Of a stretch of DNA of 64,000 bases, positions 26,404-34,711 are shown in pieces. The DNA lies in the NCBI GenBank assembly GCA_034420695.1, contig DAOULB010000041.1:54819-118818 (forward strand), in the 5' to 3' direction. The translations under genes and the position numbers were made by a program. The notes below the pieces were generated by a model, which worked only from the letters and a program-made list of their open reading frames with translations, was not told the DNA's origin and searched no databases. Numbering within the stretch: position 1 is the first letter of the stretch; the number at the start of each line of letters is the position of its first letter. Source of the DNA: Io17-Chloro-G2 sp034420695. GTDB taxonomy: Bacteria; Chloroflexota; Dehalococcoidia; Lucifugimonadales; UBA3495.

Positions 26404-26750
26404 CAAATCCAGGTAGGAACAACCTCTCTTTGGGGGAAATCTGCAGGCGATTGAGCCTGCACGTCAGACAACACGCTAGGAGGTTAGTATACAAGCGGCC
26501 CTTATTCCCGTACAAGGGAAGTCAGGCTTGTATTGGCCTGTTTATTTCAATCCCGGATGCTGGCTTTCCCCGCCGGCAATCGCTTCCCCTGGCCATTCCC
26601 CGGTAGCCCCTGCTTCAAATTCCCTGGACTGGCCCGAAACCTGTGACCAATCGGAATAGCGCCGGCCCTGCGGCCGTCAATTGTTTAGCATCGCCGCGTC
26701 TGCTATCATGATTATCTGTACTCCCACAATTAACGGAGCCGGAAAACGAA
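26404..26750. other. Divergent intergenic region between lpdA and tatA
   Basis: About 345 bp without a gene. It should hold the promoter of the 2-oxoacid dehydrogenase operon on the minus strand and the tatA promoter on the plus strand (26681-26709). I see no riboswitch or clear repeat in it. Confidence 0.6.
26681..26709 (+). promoter_or_regulatory. Sigma-70-like promoter upstream of tatA
   Basis: TTGTTT (26681-26686) and TATCAT (26704-26709) are 17 bases apart, 41 bases before the tatA ATG. The spacing is ideal and both hexamers are close to consensus. Confidence 0.45.
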
Positions 26751-26969
26751 ATGCGCGTTGGTCCCTTTGGTATCTGGGAGCTTTTGGCCATCTTGGCCAT
26801 CATACTGCTGATTTTCGGCGCCCGTCGGCTGCCCGAAATCGGAGCCTCCCTGGGCAAGGGCATCCGCACCTTCAAGACCGCCATCACTGGGGAAGACGAA
26901 AAGCCGGACCAAGAGAGCGCAGCCGCGCCAAGCTCCGGTCCAAACTCCGGTGAAGAAAGGTCCTCCTGA
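26751..26969 (+). CDS. tatA: Sec-independent translocase protein TatA/TatE
   Basis: The 72-residue protein has the TatA layout: one N-terminal membrane helix (WELLAILAIILLIFG), the hinge FGARRLPEIG, an amphipathic helix (ASLGKGIRTFKTAI) and a short charged tail. TatA multimers form the protein-conducting part of the twin-arginine export system for folded proteins. It has its own promoter and terminator and stands opposite the tatB-tatC genes, which converge on it. Confidence 0.92.
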   Translation: MRVGPFGIWELLAILAIILLIFGARRLPEIGASLGKGIRTFKTAITGEDEKPDQESAAAPSSGPNSGEERSS

Positions 26970-27014
26970 AGTAACCTCTTAGTTTCCTGGAAACGGTTGG
27001 GACCGTCCCCACCG

Positions 27015-27044
27015 AAAAAGGCCAAGCTCCGGCTTGGTCTTTTC
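27015..27044. terminator. Rho-independent terminator, probably bidirectional
   Basis: GCCAAGC-TCCG-GCTTGGT (27021-27038) forms a 7-bp stem and tetraloop followed by CTTTTCTC, with a run of A residues before it. The A-run makes it a plausible terminator also for the minus-strand tatC. It separates the convergent tatA and tatC genes. Confidence 0.8.
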
Positions 27045-27107
27045 TCTTGCCGGACTCCCAGGCCTCCCGCCTCCGCTCTCGCGCAACCCTTCTGGCCCGT
27101 CGCGGCG

Positions 27108-27905
27108 CTATGTAGGCGTCGCCGCCTCCGCCGCGGCCCGCCTGCGGCCTGCGAACCGGGCCAACAGCACTCCCAGCTCGTAGAGCACCAGCAACGGGGC
27201 CGCCACCAGCACTTGGTTCACCGGGTCGAAGGTCGGCGTGATGATCGCCGCCAGGATGAACGCAACCACCACCCAGTAACGGCGGAACCGGCCCAGCATC
27301 CTGGCGTTGACAATGCCCAACTGGGCCAGCAGGTACATCACCAAGGGCGTCTCAAAGGAGACCCCCATCCAGAACAACAACCGCACCATAACGTTCACAA
27401 TATTGCTCACCCGGATGAGGGGGGTGGCCACGTCTCCCCCGAAGGTAAGCAGGAAATGCAGGGCCGGAGGGGTCAGCACGAAGTAGCCGAAGGCCACTCC
27501 CCCGGCGAAAGCCAGGAGCACCGCCGGCAGGAAACCGAACAGGTACCGCTTCTCCCGCCCCGTCAGCCCCGGCGCCACGAACATGATGACTTGGTAGAGA
27601 ATTATCGGCAGCGCCAGGATGAATCCGCCCACGAAGGATATCTTGATGGAGGTGGTCAGGAGTTCCGTTACCTCGGTGTAAATCAGGTCTCCGGAACCGG
27701 CCTCCAGTTCCCGTGCCGGCATCACCAGGATGCCGATAATCTGGTCGAAGAAAGGGAAAACCACCGCGCTGCCCGCTATCCAGGCCACCGCGGCTATGAA
27801 CACCCGCCGTCTCAGTTCGGCCAAGTGCTGGAGGAGCGAAAGTTCGTTGCTGTTCATGAATGGGGTCAGGCGGCCCGGGTCATTCCCGCCGTAGCGGCGG
27901 ATCAT
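27108..27905 (-). CDS. tatC: Sec-independent translocase protein TatC
   Basis: The protein has the TatC signature LLQHLAELRRRV followed by six membrane segments (AAVAWIAGSAVVFPFF, GGFILALPIILYQVIMFVAPGL, FGFLPAVLLAFAGGVAFGYFVL and others) and EKRYLFGF, MYLLAQLGIV. TatC recognises twin-arginine signal peptides. ATG at 27905 overlaps the end of tatB by 26 bases; an ATG at 27857 directly before NSNELSLLQHL gives a more typical N-terminus (249 residues) but has no ribosome-binding site. Either start is possible. The gene is the last of the rlmD-maf-tatB-tatC chain. Confidence 0.92.
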   Translation of the reverse strand: MIRRYGGNDPGRLTPFMNSNELSLLQHLAELRRRVFIAAVAWIAGSAVVFPFFDQIIGILVMPARELEAGSGDLIYTEVTELLTTSIKISFVGGFILALPIILYQVIMFVAPGLTGREKRYLFGFLPAVLLAFAGGVAFGYFVLTPPALHFLLTFGGDVATPLIRVSNIVNVMVRLLFWMGVSFETPLVMYLLAQLGIVNARMLGRFRRYWVVVAFILAAIITPTFDPVNQVLVAAPLLVLYELGVLLARFAGRRRAAAEAATPT

Positions 27906-28125
27906 GCTCGTCTTGGGTTGAGACCCCTTCGGTGGAAACGCTGTCTCGCGGCCCTTTCTGCGCGTCTCGCTCCATGGAAATAGCGTCGGTTACCTCGGTG
28001 AAATTCCTGCGGATCTCCGCCATCAGCCGCCCCACCGTGCGGGCCGCGTCTATGGACCGGCTCGGCCCCAGCACCAAGAATGCCACCAAGAATATAACCG
28101 CCATCTCGGAAAGGCCCATGCCCAT
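27880..28125 (-). CDS. TatA/TatB-family translocase subunit (TatB-like)
   Basis: The protein (about 81 residues) starts MGMGLSEMAVIFLVAFLVLGPSR, a membrane helix with the GP hinge of TatB, then an amphipathic helix (TVGRLMAEIRRNF) and a polar tail. Position directly before tatC supports TatB. A TTG at 28134 overlaps the maf stop and has GGAGG at six bases, so translation may begin there, three residues earlier. The tail overlaps the longer tatC start. Confidence 0.8.
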   Translation of the reverse strand: MGMGLSEMAVIFLVAFLVLGPSRSIDAARTVGRLMAEIRRNFTEVTDAISMERDAQKGPRDSVSTEGVSTQDEHDPPLRRE

Positions 28126-28130
28126 GAAGT

Positions 28131-28868
28131 TCAAGGCAACCCTCCACCAAGGGAGTCCACCCGGAAGGGACAGCTTCCGGTGCACCCGCCCGCATTTCCT
28201 GTCACAGCCCCCATCGCACTACAGGACGGCAGTGGGAATCCCAACTCCTCCAGATTCTCCGCCAAGCGGCACAGCGGCAGCCCCACTATGTTGGAGTAAC
28301 ACCCCTGCCAGGATTCCGCCGGCTTAAGTTGGGTATCCTGGATGGCGTAGGCCCCCGCCTTGTCGAAGGGCATGCCCGATTTTATCGACCGCTCGATTTC
28401 CCAGTCCCGTATATCGCGCAGCACAACGTCGCTGGACAGCGCATCGGTCACCGTTCGGTTGAATCCGGCGTCCACCACGGTGAGGCCGGTGTACACTTGG
28501 TGCCGCGTACTCCGCAGCCGCTGCAGCATCCACCGCGCTTCGGCCGCTCCCGCCGGCTTCCCGTAGGCCTGGCCCTCCAGCACCACCATGCTGTCCGCGC
28601 CCACCACGAACCCGCTTCTCATTCCATCGGCAACCGCCCGCGCCTTCTCCGCGGACAATCGCTTCACCAAGTCCCAGGGGGCCTCCCCGGGCAGCGGGTC
28701 CTCCGGTATGTTGGCGGGCTTGACCTCGAATTCAAGGCCCAGCCAGCCCAGTAGTTCGGCCCGTCTCGGCGATGCCGACGCCAGCACCAACGTCCTTTGG
28801 GCGTCTATTTCATCAGAAAAGCCGGGACTGGAGCCCGCCACTAGTTTCTTGCCACTACATTCCGGCAT
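28131..28868 (-). CDS. maf: Maf-family nucleotide pyrophosphatase
   Basis: The 245-residue protein contains the Maf motif LVLASASPRRAELLGWLGL, the conserved VGADSMVVLEGQAYGKPAG, HQVYTGLTVVD, SGMPFDKAGAYAIQ and a C-terminal SNIVGLPLCRL. Maf proteins hydrolyse dTTP, UTP or modified nucleotides and are linked to division and house-cleaning. The N-terminus runs about 25 residues before the first motif, longer than usual, because the ATG at 28868 lies inside the end of rlmD (14-base overlap); a start nearer the motif is possible. The C-terminus also extends past the family's usual end. Confidence 0.9.
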   Translation of the reverse strand: MPECSGKKLVAGSSPGFSDEIDAQRTLVLASASPRRAELLGWLGLEFEVKPANIPEDPLPGEAPWDLVKRLSAEKARAVADGMRSGFVVGADSMVVLEGQAYGKPAGAAEARWMLQRLRSTRHQVYTGLTVVDAGFNRTVTDALSSDVVLRDIRDWEIERSIKSGMPFDKAGAYAIQDTQLKPAESWQGCYSNIVGLPLCRLAENLEELGFPLPSCSAMGAVTGNAGGCTGSCPFRVDSLGGGLP

Positions 28869-30111
28869 GACCCAAAGGACCGGCCCCGCTCCCGTCTCCC
28901 AGCGATTCCAGGGTGAGGAAGGCTACCGCCTCCACGTGATGAGTCTGGGGGAACATGTCCAGCGGCGCTACCTGCTCGACTGAGTAGGGCCCCTGGCACA
29001 GCAATTTCAGGTCCCTGGCCAGCGTCTCGGCGTCGCATGACACGTAAGCCACCCGCCGGGGCGCAAGCTGGGCCAGTCGCTCCAAGGCCGGAGGCTGGCA
29101 CCCGGCCCGAGGAGGGTCCAGCACCACTGCGTCGGGGACCTGCTCCAGTTCCTGCAGCACGGTCTCCGTCTTTCCAAGCAGGAATTCTACGTTCTGTGCG
29201 TTGCCCGTGGACTCCAAATTCTCCCTGGCATCTGCCACTGCGGCGGCCGACTCCTCCACCGCGAGCACCTTCTTTACGAAGGGGGCCAGCAGAATGGCGA
29301 AAGTCCCCACACCAGCATAGGCGTCCAGAATAACTTCCGAGCCGTCCAGCGCCAGTCCCTCGCGCACCAGTTTGGCCAGTTGGGAGGCTTGCTGGACGTT
29401 CACTTGGAAAAAGGACGGGGAAGATACCTTGAAGCGCTTCCCGTCCACCGAGTCCAGGTAGTGCTTTTGCCCCGTGGGAAAGTCCAGTTCGGGCAGCAAC
29501 AGCCGTGGCTGTATCAGTGCGTCCCCCGTCTCCTGGCCGGCCCTGATCGACAGTTGGGTGGTTTCGCCGCACTCGTCCTGAAGACACGACAGCAGGTCGT
29601 TGATCCCGTCATGCATCAACATGCATGACCCTATCCGCACAAACCGCCGGGACTCCCGGTTCACAAACCCCAGCGACCCCTGTGGCCCCACGGTGAACCT
29701 GGCGTGGTTTCGGTAGCCGAACCTGGCAGGCGACGGGATAGTTGGGGCTACCGGCACATCCTCCAGTCCTCCTACCCGGACCAGTGCATCCAACACTATT
29801 CGTTGCTTCACCGCCAGTTGCTCATCGTAGTCCAAGTGCTGCCACTGGCATCCGGTGCAATCTCCAAAATACCGGCAGGGCGCTTCGGTCCGGTGGGGTG
29901 ACGCTTGCAGCACCTCCACAACCTTGGCTGCCACGTAACGGCGGCGCACCTTCAACACCTCAGCAACCACCCGTTCGCCGGGAATGCCGCCGAAAACGAA
30001 AATGTCCCAGCCCCGGTGGCTGGCCATGGCTTCACCCAACCGGCCCCAAGACTCCAAGTCCAAGGCCACTAGCTCGCCGGCCTCGATTTTTTCTTGCTTC
30101 AGTTGACTCAT
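28855..30111 (-). CDS. rlmD: TRAM-domain class I SAM-dependent 23S rRNA (uracil-5)-methyltransferase
   Basis: The protein starts with a TRAM domain (IEAGELVALDLESWGRLGEAM to VLKVRRRYVAAKVVEVL), then a probable 4Fe-4S site (CRYFGDCTGCQWQH plus a later cysteine). The SAM-binding part has LDAYAGVGTFAILLAPFVKK and AVEESAAAVADARENL, and the catalytic part has VLDPPRAGC and YVSCDAETLARDL. This is the RlmD/RlmC/TrmA family making 5-methyluridine; the exact rRNA position is by homology. ATG at 30111 is preferred; a GTG at 30156 would add 15 residues. It heads a four-gene overlapping chain ending with tatC. Confidence 0.88.
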   Translation of the reverse strand: MSQLKQEKIEAGELVALDLESWGRLGEAMASHRGWDIFVFGGIPGERVVAEVLKVRRRYVAAKVVEVLQASPHRTEAPCRYFGDCTGCQWQHLDYDEQLAVKQRIVLDALVRVGGLEDVPVAPTIPSPARFGYRNHARFTVGPQGSLGFVNRESRRFVRIGSCMLMHDGINDLLSCLQDECGETTQLSIRAGQETGDALIQPRLLLPELDFPTGQKHYLDSVDGKRFKVSSPSFFQVNVQQASQLAKLVREGLALDGSEVILDAYAGVGTFAILLAPFVKKVLAVEESAAAVADARENLESTGNAQNVEFLLGKTETVLQELEQVPDAVVLDPPRAGCQPPALERLAQLAPRRVAYVSCDAETLARDLKLLCQGPYSVEQVAPLDMFPQTHHVEAVAFLTLESLGDGSGAGPLGHAGM

Positions 30112-30156
30112 ACGTCGCCGGACCTGCCCGGAAACCCGAATGGGCGGCCAGGCCAC

Positions 30157-30728
30157 TACTATAATCCAACCGGTGGGCTAATCCAACAATAGGCCGGCGG
30201 GGTTGTCCCACGCATGCTGATGGCCAGTGTCCTGGCGTGCTGCACCACCCGGCCCGGAAGATTGATGGTCCGTGAATGAAGAACACCACTTTCAGCCCAC
30301 TGCTCACCCACTCTTGATCCAAGGCCGACTGCTTCATTGCCGACTCCAGGTTGAAGGGCGGCGCCGATATCGCCCGCCAACCAGCGTTGACCCGGCCCAG
30401 ACCCTGAAGCCCGCTAGTGGCGGCAGGTATGAAGCAGTGTGGGCCTGCCCGCGCTTTCCTCTTGCCCGTCGAACCCTGCTCTTGGACTTACTGGAAAGGC
30501 ATTGCTCCCTGGGGCGCAATAGTTTCACCTCGTTGGTGATGGCTTTGATTGAGCACTCACCATCACAGCCGGCTGGGAAGCCGGCTCCAACGGGTTTAAA
30601 AAAATGTGATAGTGGATCGGGGGTAGCCCCCCTTGCTTTCGTATTTCGCCGCCGCTTGTTGTGGTAACTTAGGGGGCATTCGGACCAGGGTCCTCCACCC
30701 CATGTAGTCGATACGGCTGGAGGCAGCA
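30157..30728. other. 572-bp intergenic region with a palindromic repeat
   Basis: No gene is supported here. The sequence holds a hairpin made of two AGCCGGCT copies (listed separately), an A-run after it, and a GGGGTAGCCCC element near 30621. Composition and hairpin content suggest decayed or repetitive sequence. The MFS gene's ribosome-binding site (GGAGG) is at the right end. Confidence 0.55.
30567..30586. repeat. Palindromic hairpin, two AGCCGGCT copies
   Basis: AGCCGGCT-GGGA-AGCCGGCT gives an 8-bp stem with a tetraloop. The flanks (GTGATGG reading outward on the minus strand; CCAACGGG on the plus strand) look like those of dispersed intergenic repeats in other genomes. No T-run follows on either strand in the right orientation, so it is not a terminator. 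Confidence 0.5.
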
Positions 30729-32036
30729 ATGAGGGCCAAATCTGGCCAAATGTTCTACGGTTGGTACGTCGTCGCCGGCTGTTCCTTGGTGGCCTTGGGC
30801 ACCGCCGGCACCCAGTTCTCCTTCGGTGTGTTCCTGCACCCTATGACCGAGGAATTCGGCTGGAGCAGGAGCACCCTCTCCCTGGCATTTGGAATCACCT
30901 TCATGCTGTCCGGCCTGATGAGGCCCTTGGCCGGTTACCTTGCCGACCGCTCCAGCCCTAAGCTGGTCGCCCTTTCCGGCGTTGCCCTGCTGGGCATCAT
31001 GCTGCTGATCGTTCCCTCGGTCCGGAACCTGCTCCAACTCTATGCTGTCTTCGCAGTTATGAGCATCGGGCTGACCATGGGCGTTGGTCCGATCTTGACC
31101 AAGGTCATCAGCTCCTGGTTCTTCGCCCGCCGCGGCCTGACCCTGGGCTTGCATAGCAGCGCCGGCTCCTTCGGGGCCTTGATACTCGTCCCGGCGGCCT
31201 CGGGGCTCCTGATCCTGTTCGACTGGCGCGATGCTTATTACTTCCTGGGGGGGCTTGCTCTCCTGGTCATTTTGCCCATCGGCTTGATATTCATCCGAAA
31301 CACTCCCCAAGAGATGGGGTTGCAGCCCTTGGGTGATACGTCAGACCTTCGCCGGAGAAGGGGCAGCGGCGGCCAGGACTCGACGCCCATATTCGGGCGC
31401 GACGCTACTTTCAAGGAGGCCCTGGGGTCCAACCTGTTTTATCGACTCACCTTCGGGTACTTCGTTTGAGGGTACTCGATGAGCTTCGTGAATGCTCACT
31501 TCGTCACCTACGCCAGGGACCTCGGATACCACCCGATGGCCGCTGCGGGTGCCTTCAGCTTGATCGGCGCCTCCGCGGTGGTCGGAAGCCTGGTCATGGG
31601 GCATCTTTCCGACCAGTACGGGAGGCGTTGGCTGTTGACCGCCTCTTACCACATCCGGGCCCTTGGCTTTGTTGTCGTCCTCCTGTCCATCGGCGTTCCC
31701 GCCCTTGGAATTCCCCCGCTGGGGATCGGCACCCTCTTGGCAGGAATCCTGCTGGTGGGCTTCTCCTGGAATTCAGTGGTTAGCGTAACCGCCGCCTACA
31801 CCTCGGACCGGTACGGCATCAGGAACCTGGGTACCATTTACGGCACAATGTTTGCCGTCATGCCCATCGGCAGTGGGTTAGGGGCTTTCCTTGGCGGCCT
31901 CTTCTACGATATTAGGGGCACCTACGAGGTCGCCATCTGGTCCAACATCGCGCTCCTGCTGGCCGCCATGGCCTTGGTGTCCTTCCGGGGCGAGCGCAGG
32001 CCCCCGGAACTCCGCACTGCCGAAGCCCCGGCCTAA
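30729..32036 (+). pseudogene. MFS transporter interrupted by an in-frame TGA
   Basis: Two parts in the same frame make one MFS transporter of about 435 residues. The first (30729-31466) has MFYGWYVVAGCSLVALG, LSLAFGITFMLSGLMRPLAGYLADR and GVGPILTKVISSWFFARRG. A TGA at 31467-31469 follows FGYFV, and the frame goes straight on with GYSMSFVNAHFVTYARD, GHLSDQYGRR and LGTIYGTMFAVMPIGSGLGAFLGG. Nothing is missing or shifted around the TGA, so a single base change from Cys (TGC/TGT) or Trp (TGG) explains it. It may be a recent nonsense mutation, strain variation or a sequencing error. The second half has its own ATG at 31479 but no strong ribosome-binding site. Family members carry organic anions such as monocarboxylates. 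Confidence 0.75.
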
Positions 32037-32178
32037 GCCGCCGACACTATCGCCTGGGCCCCGTTTGCCGTCTGAGTTCCCGTTCAGCAATAGCCAAGAA
32101 CTCCAGCAGTGCTAAACTGTGCCCTGGCAGCGGCCCCTTTTCCAGCGGACCGCAAAACCGGGAGTTCAGGAGGTCTAC

Positions 32179-32541
32179 ATGCGAGTCATCAGGGTGTCCG
32201 AAGTGGAAGAGGTCCCAATTGACACTGCTACCCCAATTCCGGGATGGACTGGGGGCGAGGTGCACCGCACCCGCCAGCCCATAATACCCGACGGCGCCAG
32301 CGGCTTCTTCAATAGCAGCGTGGTCAACTTCCAGAGGGGCGCGAGCACCGGATGGCACGTCCACACCAGCGACCAGATTCTGGTAATAACCGCCGGCGTC
32401 GGCATCGTAGCCAACGAACATGAAGAGATGGAAGTTGCGGTGGGCGACGTGGTCCACATCCAGGTCGGGGAGAACCACTGGCACGGGGCCAAGAAGGAGT
32501 CCTACATGTCCCACATCACCATCACCGCCGTGGACCGGTAG
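32179..32541 (+). CDS. Cupin-domain protein
   Basis: The 120-residue protein is a single cupin barrel: WHVHTSDQILVITAGVGIV gives the first metal-binding motif and VGDVVHIQVGENHWHGA the second, with His residues suited to bind a divalent metal. Such small cupins are enzymes or ligand-binding proteins in aromatic and acid metabolism. The ATG at 32179 is chosen because CAGGAGG lies directly upstream; a start at 32119 would add 20 unrelated residues. It is convergent with the AhpD-like gene, which is often a functional partner of such cupins. Confidence 0.82.
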   Translation: MRVIRVSEVEEVPIDTATPIPGWTGGEVHRTRQPIIPDGASGFFNSSVVNFQRGASTGWHVHTSDQILVITAGVGIVANEHEEMEVAVGDVVHIQVGENHWHGAKKESYMSHITITAVDR

Positions 32542-32571
32542 CAACCCGCCGACATGGCATTAGACTGCCCT

Positions 32572-33129
32572 TTAGACCGGCAAGGGTTCCTCGGTGCGGT
32601 CCTGCGGCAATTCCACACCAAAGGCGTTGACGTTGAAGGACAGCATGGCGTAACAGCCCATCAGGTTAGTAAGTTCGGTCAAACCCAACACTCCGAATTG
32701 GGTCAATGCTGCGTCGAAGGCGTTCTGGCTCACCTGACGGGTCCGGAAAAACTCCCGTCCGTAGTTGATGACCGCCGCTTCATCTGGCTCCAGCCGGGGC
32801 AGGTTCCTCTTGTCCCGTAGGGCATCGACAATTTCATCCCGCAGTCCGGCGCGGCGGGCTAGGGGAGCGTGGGCGTTCCACACAAACTGGCAGTCGTTCT
32901 CCCTCGCCGCCACCAGCATGCCCAGTTCCCGGATTCTGGGCTCCAAGGACGTGTCGGTCCGCAGGAACTGGGCCAGCCCCAAAACCCTCTGGGCGACTTC
33001 CGGGGCGTTGAGCAATACCGAGCCAGGCCCTCCCGACGGGACTTCGCCTCGCTCTTCCACAAGCTGGTCGAAGGCGGGCCGCTGGCTCTCCGGAATGTTG
33101 TTTCTGTTTACGGCAGGTACCCGGGCCAT
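32572..33129 (-). CDS. Carboxymuconolactone decarboxylase / AhpD-like protein
   Basis: The 185-residue helical protein has the CMD pattern: LAQFLRTDTSLEPRIRELGMLVAARENDCQFVWNAH, where Glu, Cys and His are spaced as in the active site, followed by GLRDEIVDALRD and LTELTNLMGCYAMLSFNVNAF. There is one Cys at the motif, not the CxxC of peroxidase-type AhpD, so a lactone decarboxylase-like or other role is likelier. The start is the ATG at 33129, with GGAGG five bases before it. Confidence 0.82.
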   Translation of the reverse strand: MARVPAVNRNNIPESQRPAFDQLVEERGEVPSGGPGSVLLNAPEVAQRVLGLAQFLRTDTSLEPRIRELGMLVAARENDCQFVWNAHAPLARRAGLRDEIVDALRDKRNLPRLEPDEAAVINYGREFFRTRQVSQNAFDAALTQFGVLGLTELTNLMGCYAMLSFNVNAFGVELPQDRTEEPLPV

Positions 33130-33265
33130 CTGGACCTCCAATGCTCATTCAAGCTTCTAAAAAATTAAAGACCGTTGTCTTGGCCGCTCAGAGCCGGTTC
33201 TTCTCCGTTTAATATAAGGCATTTCGGGGTTTAATGCTTACACTAATCACCCTCTTCCGCATTCC

Positions 33266-34495
33266 TTGAAAGTAACTGCCACATTGCACCGGGCCGCCAC
33301 GCCCCTGGCCGTCTTCCGGCAGCGCAACTTCAGCCTCCTGTGGTCTTCCATGACCCTGATAGGAATGGGCACCCAGATGGAGGGCGCGGTGCTCGGCTGG
33401 TTCGTTCTGACCCTGACCGACAGTCCGTTCCTGGTGGGACTGATCGCCTCCGCCAGGATGGCCATGAACTTCCTGGCTGTATTCGCCGGAGCGGTGGCCG
33501 ACCGCGTGCCCCGGCAGCGGCTGCTGGCCGGGGTGGAATGCACCATGGGTATGCTGGGGCTGGGAATGCTATCCCTCATCCTTACCGGCCGTCTGGAAGT
33601 GTGGCACATCTTCGCCATAACCGTCACCGCGGGCGTCATTCGGCTATTCCAAATGCCGGCGGCCCAGTCCCTGATCGCCGATACCTTGGACGAGGACCGT
33701 ATTTCGAACGGGGCCGCCCTTACCAACGCCGGAAGGAACCTGACCACCATCATCGGTCCCTTGGTCGGCGGCGTGCTGTTTCAGGCCCTGGGACCCCAGG
33801 GCGCCTACACCGCCATAGCCGCTCTTTACTTTGCTGGCGGTATATCGGCATTCGCCATAAGCGGCATTACCACCGGCCGGGCCCGGGAGCGTGAGTCCAT
33901 TCTCCGGACGGTCCTCGACGGCATGAAATACGCCAAGGGCCAGCAGGTGCTCTGGGCCGCCCTCGTCCTGGCCGTCATTATCAACTTCACCGGCTGGCCC
34001 CTCCACACCACCCTGATGCCCATCTTCGCCCGTGATGTCCTGGGCACCGGTCCCTCGGGCCTGGGGTTGCTCCTTTCCGCCTTTGGCATCGGCGCCCTCC
34101 TCGGCTCAATGGCCTGGGCTCCCGTCACCAACCTGAAGTCTGCCGGCAAGCTCCTGGTTCTGACCATAGTCCTGTGGCACCTCAGCATGGTGGCCTTTTC
34201 TTCATCAACATCCCTTTACCTATCCCTGGCCATACTGCTCTTCACCGGCGCCTGCTTTTCCTCCGGCCAGGTCCTCATGCTCACCCTGCTGCTTCGGACA
34301 ACCCTCCCCGAATTCCGGGGCCGGGTGTTGGGCCTCCGCTCTTTCGCAATCTACAGCTTCACCTTCGGCAGCATGAATTCCGGCGCCATGGCCGGCCTCT
34401 GGGGAGCTCCAATGGCCGCCAACATCAATGCTGCCATCGGCGTGGTCCTCGCAACCCTCCTGGCCCTCATCGCCCCCAAGCTCCGCCAAGCCTAG
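33266..34495 (+). CDS. MFS transporter (EntS/enterobactin-exporter-like group)
   Basis: The 409-residue protein has twelve likely membrane segments and the MFS pattern LIASARMAMNFLAVFAGAVADRVPRQRLL between helices 2 and 3. AAQSLIADTLDEDRISNGAALTNAGRNLTTIIGPLVGG is typical of the EntS-like group of drug or siderophore exporters. The N-terminus RAATPLAVFRQRNFSLLW is also typical. The start is a TTG with no strong ribosome-binding site; no ATG exists before the first helix. The substrate is unknown. Confidence 0.85.
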   Translation: MKVTATLHRAATPLAVFRQRNFSLLWSSMTLIGMGTQMEGAVLGWFVLTLTDSPFLVGLIASARMAMNFLAVFAGAVADRVPRQRLLAGVECTMGMLGLGMLSLILTGRLEVWHIFAITVTAGVIRLFQMPAAQSLIADTLDEDRISNGAALTNAGRNLTTIIGPLVGGVLFQALGPQGAYTAIAALYFAGGISAFAISGITTGRARERESILRTVLDGMKYAKGQQVLWAALVLAVIINFTGWPLHTTLMPIFARDVLGTGPSGLGLLLSAFGIGALLGSMAWAPVTNLKSAGKLLVLTIVLWHLSMVAFSSSTSLYLSLAILLFTGACFSSGQVLMLTLLLRTTLPEFRGRVLGLRSFAIYSFTFGSMNSGAMAGLWGAPMAANINAAIGVVLATLLALIAPKLRQA

Positions 34496-34631
34496 GACCG
34501 GTCTGAACGAAAACGCCGAAAGCCCCTCCTCTTCGAGGCGAGAGAAGGTTGGGATGAGGGGGAATAGCAAAGTTCGCCGCTGGGGCAGCGCTTATTCAGG
34601 AGTCCACTATTCGGGGGGGCATTATGTCAAA

Positions 34632-34640
34632 TGGTATACT
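34632..34640 (+). promoter_or_regulatory. Extended -10 element upstream of the ThDP enzyme gene
   Basis: TGGTATACT matches TGn-TATAmT and lies about 72 bases before the TTG start. No clear -35 is seen. Confidence 0.35.
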
Positions 34641-34711
34641 CTCCCTGATTCAACGCTAACCGTTCCCCGTTTTAGGTCCGGCCAAGGGGAACCCGGACAG
34701 GAGATGAAAGA

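Noticed and set aside
26997..27983. 328-codon plus-strand ORF opposite tatC and tatB.
   Set aside because: It runs through the terminator and is antisense to clear Tat genes; the translation is rich in His, Gln and Arg, as shadows in high-GC DNA are.
30334..30729. 131-codon minus-strand ORF in the gap before the MFS gene.
   Set aside because: Its translation is low-complexity and passes through the palindromic repeat; there is no ribosome-binding site or family resemblance.
31467..31500. Selenocysteine insertion at the in-frame TGA of the MFS gene, with a TGAGC/GCTCA stem at 31480-31498.
   Set aside because: The stem has only 5 bp, lies close to the TGA and lacks a convincing SelB-binding loop. 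MFS transporters are not known selenoproteins and no sel genes are in the window.
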